Shown here piece by piece: positions 58,921 through 64,000 of a DNA stretch of 64,000 bases; position 1 is the first letter of the stretch, and the number at the start of each line of letters is the position of its first letter. A model generated the notes under the pieces. The model was not told where the DNA came from and made no database searches. It saw only the letters and a list, made by a program, of their open reading frames with translations. Location: NCBI GenBank assembly GCA_963724015.1, contig CAVRTM010000004.1, positions 186,001 to 250,000 of the forward strand, given 5' to 3'. The DNA comes from CAVRTM01 sp963724015. Its GTDB lineage: Bacteria; Actinomycetota; Actinomycetes; Actinomycetales; Dermatophilaceae. The position numbers and the translations under genes are program-made.

Positions 58921-59313
58921 ATGTCCCGCCTGACACTGGCGGCCGCCGGCGCGGCCCCGGTCGAGCTGGCCTGGGAGCGCTACGCGCAGGTCGCGTACTG
59001 GTCCCGGTGGTCGCCGCAGATCCGCTCGGTCACCTGCAGCTCGCCGCGGATCCGCACCGGGTCGACCGGCCGGGTGCACGCGGTGCTCGGCGTGGGGGTC
59101 GACTTCCTGGTCGACTCGGTGGACGAGGCGGGCCGGATCTGGGTCTGGAGGGTCCGCAAGGGGCCGTTGACGCTCCACCTGACCCATCGCGTCGAACGGC
59201 ACGGGGACGGGTGCCGGACCACGCTCGAGATGGCCGGGCCGCTGCCGGTGCTGCTGGGCTACGCGCCGCTGGCGCGGCTGGCTCTCGGCCGGCTGGTGCG
59301 ACCGCAGCTCTGA
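58921..59313 (+). CDS. SRPBCC (START-like) family protein
   Basis: 130-aa helix-grip protein of the polyketide cyclase/dehydrase type. After MSRLTLAAAGAAPVELAWER come the family W-S-x-W-x-P segment (YWSRWSPQIRSVTCSSP), GSTGRVHAVLGVGVDFLVDS and TLHLTHRVERHGDGCRTTLE. It binds an unknown hydrophobic ligand in a central cavity. The ATG at 58921 is used, giving the standard length; a longer in-frame upstream start is less likely. It precedes a tRNA gene and stands alone. Confidence 0.82.
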   Translation: MSRLTLAAAGAAPVELAWERYAQVAYWSRWSPQIRSVTCSSPRIRTGSTGRVHAVLGVGVDFLVDSVDEAGRIWVWRVRKGPLTLHLTHRVERHGDGCRTTLEMAGPLPVLLGYAPLARLALGRLVRPQL

Positions 59314-59390
59314 TGGCCCCGAGGCCGCTCGTGCCGGGTGTCGGGCGACGTCCACTGCTCCACTACCCTGTGGACGTCCTCCGCGGACGT

Positions 59391-59472
59391 TCCCCGGTTG
59401 GTCTGCTGGCAGGGCCCGCCTGACTTTGAATCAGGACAAGCGACGTAGGTTCGATTCCTACCCGGGGAGCCA
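59391..59472 (+). tRNA. tRNA-Gln (anticodon TTG), atypical
   Basis: Acceptor TCCCCGG pairs with CCGGGGA, discriminator G, CCA encoded (59470-59472). The anticodon arm CCTGA-CTTTGAA-TCAGG gives TTG (Gln, CAA). The T-arm is GTAGG-TTCGATT-CCTAC. The molecule is 79 nt before CCA because the D-arm is large (GGTC-TGCTGGCAG-GGCC plus one extra base before the anticodon stem) and the variable loop has nine bases (ACAAGCGAC); usual tRNA-Gln is 72-75 nt. It may be an unusual or minor isoacceptor. Confidence 0.75.
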
Positions 59473-59761
59473 GACCCGCAGGTCAGCGGCTTGCCCCTGC
59501 ATAGGTCGGCTCCTCATCAGGCCGACTCGCTAACGGCTTTGCTCACACGACATGCCCGGAGTCGACCTGCTGGTCGAGCACGGCGAGGAAGATCTGAGGC
59601 ACGCCGACGGCGGCGTGCTGCGCGCATCGACTCACGAACCGGGAGCGTGGCCGATGAGCGACGGACTCGTTCGATGCCTTGCGCCGCCCATGACGCTGGT
59701 CGGCCGGCGCCGACCTACGGAACATCTGGTCGAGCCGGCGGCAGAGCTTCCGGAGCCGCGT
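59473..59761. other. gene-poor stretch behind tRNA-Gln
   Basis: 289 bases with no convincing gene. A minus-strand frame (59543-59725) ends with a peptide GVPQIFLAVLDQQVDSGHVV that looks protein-like but is not recognised. Position just behind a tRNA 3' end is where integrated elements leave remnants; no attachment-site repeat of the tRNA end could be found by eye. Confidence 0.35.
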
Positions 59762-60439
59762 TCACAGACCGATGAGAGTCATGTGCCAGGGGAGCAGCAC
59801 GGCGAGGACCAGCAGGCCCAACCCGACCGCCCAGCTCAACTGCCGGCCGTAGCGCCAGACCTTCTCGAGAAAGATGACCACGGCCAGTGCTGCCATCCAG
59901 ACCGTGTTCATCACCCCGACGGCCACGAGGACGAGCATCAGGCTCCAGCAGCAGCCAAGGCAGTAGCCGCCGTGCCACGCGCCGACCCGTACGTCGCGCA
60001 GCGGTCCCCGGAAGTTGCCCACGTGCATCAGCACGCCGAGCGGTGAGCGGCAGTGCCGCAGGCAGGTGGCCTTGAGAGCGGTGAACTGGTAGATCCCGGC
60101 CACCACCAGGGCGGCTGGGACAGCCCACCCGCGGATACGCTCCGAGTTCGTGGACAGAGCGTCCAGCCCACGGCTGAGGGCATACGCGACGACCCCGTAG
60201 GCGGCCCAGGCCACCAGGTAGCCGCCGACCAGCCCCACCAGGCGTAGCGGCGCGGCGCCGCGCGGCCTGTTCGCCCCGATGACGTGCAGGTGAGCCCGCG
60301 ACACCGGTGCCACGGAGGGCAACATCATGGCGGCCATCATCACCACCCAGACGCCCAGGAACGCCGCCAGCGTCACCGGCGCCCCGGACATCCCCATGGC
60401 CGTGTCCATGCCCATGGTCGAGCCGGCGGACCAGGTCAA
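59762..60439 (-). CDS. DUF2182 metal-binding-type membrane protein (probably 5'-truncated)
   Basis: 225 aa from a TTG at 60439; an in-frame stop is only nine codons further up, so the N-terminal helix normal in this family (about 250-280 aa) is largely missing. What remains begins TWSAGSTMGMDTAMGMSGAP (Met-rich loop), then WVVMMAAMMLPSVAPVSRAH, YLVAWAAYGVVAYALSRGLD, LKATCLRHCRSPLGVLMHVG and GYCLGCCWSLMLVLVAVGVM, with Cys/His that may bind metal. Function is unknown; some relatives lie in copper or tetrathionate regions. Its 5' end overlaps a gene remnant on the other strand at the putative breakpoint. Confidence 0.78.
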   Translation of the reverse strand: MTWSAGSTMGMDTAMGMSGAPVTLAAFLGVWVVMMAAMMLPSVAPVSRAHLHVIGANRPRGAAPLRLVGLVGGYLVAWAAYGVVAYALSRGLDALSTNSERIRGWAVPAALVVAGIYQFTALKATCLRHCRSPLGVLMHVGNFRGPLRDVRVGAWHGGYCLGCCWSLMLVLVAVGVMNTVWMAALAVVIFLEKVWRYGRQLSWAVGLGLLVLAVLLPWHMTLIGL

Positions 60440-60638
60440 CAGCCACGCCTGGGACGACCAGTTCTACCCCGGTGGCGTAGGTGCCTGGATGGCGAAGATC
60501 GACACCGACCCGCAGGCCGGTGGGCTCACGCTCGACGAGCGGTTCTTCCCGCACGGCGAGGACTTCCGCGGGCTGCGGGTGCACCAGGTCCGGCTGCAGG
60601 GAGGCGACGCCTCCTCCGACTCCTACTGCTACCGCTGA
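60431..60638 (+). pseudogene. C-terminal remnant of a selenium-binding protein (SBP56 / methanethiol oxidase family)
   Basis: About 68 codons ending at TGA 60636-60638. VNSHAWDDQFYPGGVGAWM, then AKIDTDPQAGGLTLDERFFP and VRLQGGDASSDSYCYR, match the extreme C-terminus of SBP56 (compare its W-D-x-Q-F-Y-P, V-D-x-x-x-G-G-L and G-G-D-x-S-S-D elements). The preceding about 390 residues are absent: upstream bases are the 5' part of the DUF2182 gene on the other strand. So it is a truncated remnant, not a gene. It is evidence of a deletion or rearrangement close to 60430-60445. Confidence 0.65.
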
Positions 60639-60983
60639 GGCAGAGGCGCAGCACACCGGACACGGCGCCGTGTGGTCTGCGTCGCCTGGTCACGACGGGA
60701 CATGGTGTGGACGGACCCGGAGCGGATGCCCATGTCGCCGCCGTTGTGGTCGCTTCCCGTGCTGTTTGTCGCGATCCTCCCGGGGTCGACCCGGCGGGAG
60801 CCGGTTCCCCTGACGCCGGAGGCGCGGGCGCAGGCGGTGGGGGTGACGAGGACCGTGCCTGCTCCCATCGTCGGACGCGTCCGTAACAACAAGTCATGAG
60901 ATGTTCTCAGAAACGTCTGTTCAATCTAACGACAGGCGTGTTAACTTCGACGGGCAAGGTCGCGAAGCAAGAAGGAGATGCTC
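60639..60983. other. intergenic region with the DeoR operon promoter
   Basis: 345 bases without a convincing gene. The last about 80 bases are relatively A/T-rich and hold imperfect repeats: CTGT and ACAG 12 bases apart (within 60926-60946) and TTCTCAGAAACGTCTGTTC nearby, which could be the operator of the DeoR-type regulator that follows. AAGAAGGAG precedes the ATG at 60984. A 76-codon plus-strand frame at 60672-60899 has no recognised similarity. Confidence 0.45.
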
Positions 60984-61817
60984 ATGCCTACCGATGACGG
61001 GGCCAAGGGCCGCGACTCCACCCACCGCCGGAGCCAGATCTCCGAGCTGGTGAGGGCCAACGGCTCGATGCGCATCGAGCACCTCGCCGAGCAGTTCGGT
61101 GTCAGCACGATGACGATCCACCGTGACCTGACGCACCTGGACCAGCAAGGCGTACTCCGCAAGGTGCGCTCCGGCGCGGAAGCACGCCCCAGCGAGGCCT
61201 TCGAGCACAGCCTCCGCCACCGCGAGCAGCTCCATGTTGCCGAGAAGTCGGCCATCGCTGCTACTGCCTTCGCCTGGGCGGCTGACCGGGTCGACATGCA
61301 GGCGGTGGCGCTGGACGACAGCACGACCTGCCTGCACCTGCTACCGCTTCTGCGCGCGCGCCTGCCCCTGCACGTGATCACCAACTTCCTGCCGGTCGTC
61401 AACGAACTGGCCACCGAGCCCGAGGCCCGGCTGACCGTGATCGGAGGGGAGTACATCCCCGACTTCGCAGCCTTCGGTGGCCCCGCAGCGGTCAAGGCGC
61501 TCGCCGACCTGCACTGCGACGTCGCCTTCATGTCCGTACCGGCGGTCGCCCGCGGGATGTGCTTCCACTCCTCGCGTTCCGAGGCCGAGACGAAACGCGC
61601 CTTCATGGCCAGCGCGGAGCTGCGCGTGCTGATGGTCGACCACCACAAGCTCACGCGACGCGCCGTGCACCGCGTCGGCTCGTTGCTCGACTTCGACGCC
61701 GTTGTCGTCGACGCCGGGATCGACGAGGAAGAGCTGCACGCCCTGCGCGAAGAAGGAGCGCAGGTCGTTGTGGCACCGCTGGGCGCCTCGCGCCCCGGAC
61801 CGAAGGCTCACCCATGA
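60984..61817 (+). CDS. DeoR family transcriptional regulator
   Basis: 277-aa sugar-responsive repressor. The ATG at 60984 is seven bases after AAGGAG; the ATG six bases upstream abuts the site and is less likely. N-terminal HTH: RRSQISELVRANGSMRIEHL and FGVSTMTIHRDLTHLDQQG, the DeoR signature. The C-terminal DeoRC sugar-phosphate sensor has DDSTTCLHLLPLLRARLPLH, VIGGEYIPDFAAFGGPAAV and the family VDHHKLTRRAVHRVGSL. Its stop overlaps the kinase ATG (ATGA); it is the first gene of the polyol/sugar operon and should be released by a phosphorylated intermediate made by the next gene. Confidence 0.92.
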   Translation: MPTDDGAKGRDSTHRRSQISELVRANGSMRIEHLAEQFGVSTMTIHRDLTHLDQQGVLRKVRSGAEARPSEAFEHSLRHREQLHVAEKSAIAATAFAWAADRVDMQAVALDDSTTCLHLLPLLRARLPLHVITNFLPVVNELATEPEARLTVIGGEYIPDFAAFGGPAAVKALADLHCDVAFMSVPAVARGMCFHSSRSEAETKRAFMASAELRVLMVDHHKLTRRAVHRVGSLLDFDAVVVDAGIDEEELHALREEGAQVVVAPLGASRPGPKAHP

Positions 61818-63322
61818 CCTCACGGACGAACGACAGCGACCGCCTCGTCCTCGCGGTCGACTGTTCGACGACGGCTTCCAAGGCGATCGTCACCGATACC
61901 GCCGGAGGAGTGCTGGGCGCCGGCGCGGCGGGGCTGGTCACCTCCTCGCCGGCTCCGGGGTGGAACGAACAGGACGCCCGCGACTGGTGGAGGGCCACCG
62001 ATGCCGCCGTACGGCAAGCGCTCGCCCACGTGCCCGACAGGCGTCGCGTCGCTGCGGTCTGCTTCACCCACCAGCGGGAGTCCTTCGTCCTCGTCGACGC
62101 CAACGGGGACCCACTGCGTCCCGCGATCTTGTGGATGGACTCGCGGGCCGGCGCACAGGTCGAGCGATACGGATCACGGCGTGTGGAGGAGCTCACCGGC
62201 AAGCCGGCCGACACCACACCGGCGCTGTACAAGCTCGCCTGGCTGCGGGAGCACGAGCCCGAGCTGCTGGAGAACACCTATCAGGTCCTCGACGTCCATG
62301 CGTACCTGGTGCGGGCCAGCACCGGGCAGTGGGTCACCAGCACCAGCTCCGCCGACCCCCTCGGCCTGGTGGACGTCAGCTCTCGGCAGTACTCCGCCGA
62401 GCTGCTGGCGATCGCGGGCCTGCGGCGCGACCAGGTGTGTGAGCAGGTCCCGACAGGCGAGGTCATCGCTCCGTTGACTCCGGAGGTTGCCGACGGCTGG
62501 GGTCTGCCGCGCAGCACCGTCGTCGTCTCAGGTCTGGGTGATGGCCAGGCCGCCGGACTCGGCGCAGGCGTCACCCAGCCGGGTCAGGCCTACATCAACC
62601 TCGGCACGGCCGTGGTGATCGGCACCGAAAGCCGGGGTTACGTGCCCTCCCGGGCGTATCGGTCCCTCGTCTCCGCTGTCCCTGGTGGCACGACCCTGGA
62701 GACGTTCTCCTCCTCGGGCACCTTTCTGCCGTCCTGGTTCCGGCGCGAGTTCGGCCGCCCCGAGCTGCACGGGCAGCCCGACCCCGAGCTCGACGCCGCG
62801 GCGGCAGCCGTGCCCGCTGGGAGCGAGGGCTTGCTGACCCTGCCGCACTGGCACGGGGCGCAGACCCCGCACTGGGACGCGCAGGCCTCCGGGGCCGTGC
62901 TGGGATGGCGGGGCTGGCACACCAGGGCGCACTTCTACCGCTCGGTCCTGGAAGGCATCACCTTCGAGCTGCGACTGCAGCTGGACGGGCTGGAGGCGGC
63001 CACCGGGGTGGAGGTCGACGTCATCCGGGCCATGGGAGGCGGTACCCGAAGCCCCCTGTGGCGACAGCTTCTCGCCGACGTGCTGGGGCGCCCGATCCAG
63101 CGGTGCGCCACGGAGGAGACCAGCGCACTGGGTGCGGCCGCCGTGGCGCTGACCAGCATCGGCGCCTACGCCGACGTGGCGTCCGCCGCCACGTCGCTCG
63201 CCTCACCCGAGGCGCCCATCGCACCCCGGGCGGAGGTGAGCGCCCAGTACGTCGGCCCACTCACCACCTACCGGCACCTGTACGACAACCTGCGCCCAGT
63301 CCTGCGCACGCTGCACCACTGA
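61814..63322 (+). CDS. FGGY family carbohydrate kinase
   Basis: Intact 502-aa ATP-dependent sugar or polyol kinase. N-terminal FGGY domain: LAVDCSTTASKAIVTDTAGG, CFTHQRESFVLVDANGDPLR, LWMDSRAGAQVERYG. C-terminal domain: SGLGDGQAAGLGAGV, YINLGTAVVIGTES and RAMGGGTRSPLWRQLLADVL, near the adenosine site. Family members phosphorylate xylulose, ribulose, glycerol, erythritol, and others; the distinctive HQRES rather than the xylulokinase GQMHG, and W-M-D-S-R-A, do not point to one substrate. It is translationally coupled to the DeoR gene and followed by a dehydrogenase. Confidence 0.92.
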   Translation: MTSRTNDSDRLVLAVDCSTTASKAIVTDTAGGVLGAGAAGLVTSSPAPGWNEQDARDWWRATDAAVRQALAHVPDRRRVAAVCFTHQRESFVLVDANGDPLRPAILWMDSRAGAQVERYGSRRVEELTGKPADTTPALYKLAWLREHEPELLENTYQVLDVHAYLVRASTGQWVTSTSSADPLGLVDVSSRQYSAELLAIAGLRRDQVCEQVPTGEVIAPLTPEVADGWGLPRSTVVVSGLGDGQAAGLGAGVTQPGQAYINLGTAVVIGTESRGYVPSRAYRSLVSAVPGGTTLETFSSSGTFLPSWFRREFGRPELHGQPDPELDAAAAAVPAGSEGLLTLPHWHGAQTPHWDAQASGAVLGWRGWHTRAHFYRSVLEGITFELRLQLDGLEAATGVEVDVIRAMGGGTRSPLWRQLLADVLGRPIQRCATEETSALGAAAVALTSIGAYADVASAATSLASPEAPIAPRAEVSAQYVGPLTTYRHLYDNLRPVLRTLHH

Positions 63323-63363
63323 GTGCGGCATCCGCCCACCAGACCCCACGCAAGGAGCATCCC

Positions 63364-64000
63364 ATGAGAGCTGCCATCTTCCACGGCCCCGGCGACCTTC
63401 GACTCCAGGACATCGACCCCCAGGAACCGGGACCCGGCGAGGTCCTCGTCGACGTCCGAGCCGCCGCGACCTGTGGCACGGACCTGAAGTCCTACCGCCG
63501 TGGCCACCCGAAGCTGTTCCCCACGCTGCCCTCCCGCTTCGGGCACGAGTTCGCCGGCGTGGTCTCCGCGGTCGGTGACGGCGTGACCGAGTTCGCGCCC
63601 GGAATGCGGGTCGTGGCTGCCAACACGGCACCATGCGGTGGGTGCTGGGCCTGCATCCGCAACCGCGAGAGCCTGTGCGAGAACCTCGAGTTCCTCAACG
63701 GCGCCTTTGCCGAGCAGGTCGTCATCCCTCGAGCCATCGTTGACCGCAACACCTACGTCATTCCCGACGACCTCGACTTCGAGGCGGCCGCTCCGCTCGA
63801 GCCGCTGGCCACGGTCGTCCACGGCATGGCGGAGTCCGGCATCGCCCTGGGCGACACGGTCGTGGTGCACGGCGCCGGGCCGATCGGCCTGATGTTCGTG
63901 CGTCTGGCGACCCTGCGTGGAGCCAACGTCATCTCGGTCGACCAGACGCCGTGGCGGCTGCAACAGGCGCAGCTGGCCGGCGCGGTGCAGACTGTCGATG
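63364..64000 (+). CDS. zinc-dependent alcohol/sorbitol dehydrogenase (partial, runs off the window)
   Basis: First about 212 residues of a medium-chain dehydrogenase (MDR); the 3' end lies beyond 64000. The ATG at 63364 follows AAGGAGCATCCC. Catalytic zinc ligands: Cys in ATCGTDLKSYRRG and His-Glu in RFGHEFAGVVS; structural zinc loop C-x2-C-x2-C-x7-C (CGGCWACIRNRESLC). The nucleotide-binding VVVHGAGPIGLMFVRLA begins the Rossmann domain and the acid after the second strand (VISVDQ) suggests NAD+. With a sugar kinase upstream, it is probably a polyol or sugar-phosphate dehydrogenase of the same route. Confidence 0.9.
   Translation, partial: MRAAIFHGPGDLRLQDIDPQEPGPGEVLVDVRAAATCGTDLKSYRRGHPKLFPTLPSRFGHEFAGVVSAVGDGVTEFAPGMRVVAANTAPCGGCWACIRNRESLCENLEFLNGAFAEQVVIPRAIVDRNTYVIPDDLDFEAAAPLEPLATVVHGMAESGIALGDTVVVHGAGPIGLMFVRLATLRGANVISVDQTPWRLQQAQLAGAVQTVD

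Noticed and set aside
60672..60899. Small plus-strand protein of 75 aa before the DeoR gene
   Set aside because: No ribosome-binding site, unusual composition and no recognisable similarity; left as intergenic.

Overview
The window comes from a high-GC (about 70% or more), Gram-positive actinobacterium. Marker genes support this: a resuscitation-promoting factor (RpfB-type), a protein O-mannosyltransferase, PASTA-type Ser/Thr kinases, a DUF3072 protein, a 13E12/DUF222-HNH protein, and two gene orders typical of Actinomycetota (5-FCL/galU/moeA-glp/rimJ/glpR and rsmI/metG/tatD/rpfB/ksgA/ispE). GTG starts, 4-bp ATGA/GTGA overlaps and TAnnnT hexamers 6-8 nt before start codons (leaderless transcripts) agree with this. 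The genus cannot be fixed from the sequence alone.

Layout. 0.1-4.9 kb: a LacI regulator divergent from a ribose/fructose-type sugar ABC operon that ends in a universal stress protein and an ABM-domain protein. 4.9-11.3 kb: a minus-strand MacAB-like efflux operon (adaptor, ATPase, permease, DUF5666 lipoprotein, second adaptor). 11.5-15.7 kb: a very large helicase fused to a Vsr-like nuclease domain. 15.7-17.8 kb: a SAF/CpaB-like protein, methylthioadenosine phosphorylase and an FmdB zinc ribbon. 18.0-20.7 kb: a membrane Ser/Thr kinase with PASTA and NPCBM-like ectodomains plus an FHA-like partner. 21-28 kb: Uma2-like protein, phosphatidylcholine-synthase-like enzyme, Na+/Ca2+ exchanger, K+/H+ antiporter, penicillin acylase family protein. 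28-35.5 kb: 5-FCL, a diguanylate cyclase, galU, a MoeA/Glp protein, moaC, mog, a GNAT and the GlpR-like membrane protein. 35.6-41.2 kb: aldo/keto reductase, tRNA-Ala, Nudix hydrolase, small membrane/secreted proteins, DUF222-HNH, DUF2252. 41.4-47.1 kb: a second Ser/Thr kinase, two PH-domain (bPH2) membrane proteins, protein O-mannosyltransferase. 47.2-56.3 kb: rsmI, metG, tatD, rpfB, ksgA, ispE and an ABC-F ATPase. 56.3-59.5 kb: MarR/methyltransferase pair, TetR, DUF3072, SRPBCC, tRNA-Gln. 59.7-64 kb: DUF2182 membrane protein abutting a selenium-binding-protein remnant, then a DeoR/FGGY-kinase/dehydrogenase operon running off the window.

An important caveat: roughly half of the protein-coding genes, including essential ones (metG, ispE, rsmI), are broken by single-base frameshifts with no loss of protein similarity on either side. 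This pattern is best explained by residual indel errors in the assembly. Such genes are annotated here across the shift as one locus, with the approximate shift position given. True decay is suspected only at the DUF2182/selenium-binding-protein junction near 60.43 kb.

No CRISPR array, complete insertion sequence, prophage or rRNA was seen. The best candidates for unusual biology are the kinase/FHA-like pair, the Glp-GlpR division locus carrying two extra molybdopterin genes and a nearby diguanylate cyclase, the helicase-nuclease fusion, and a structured leader with a terminator before rpfB.
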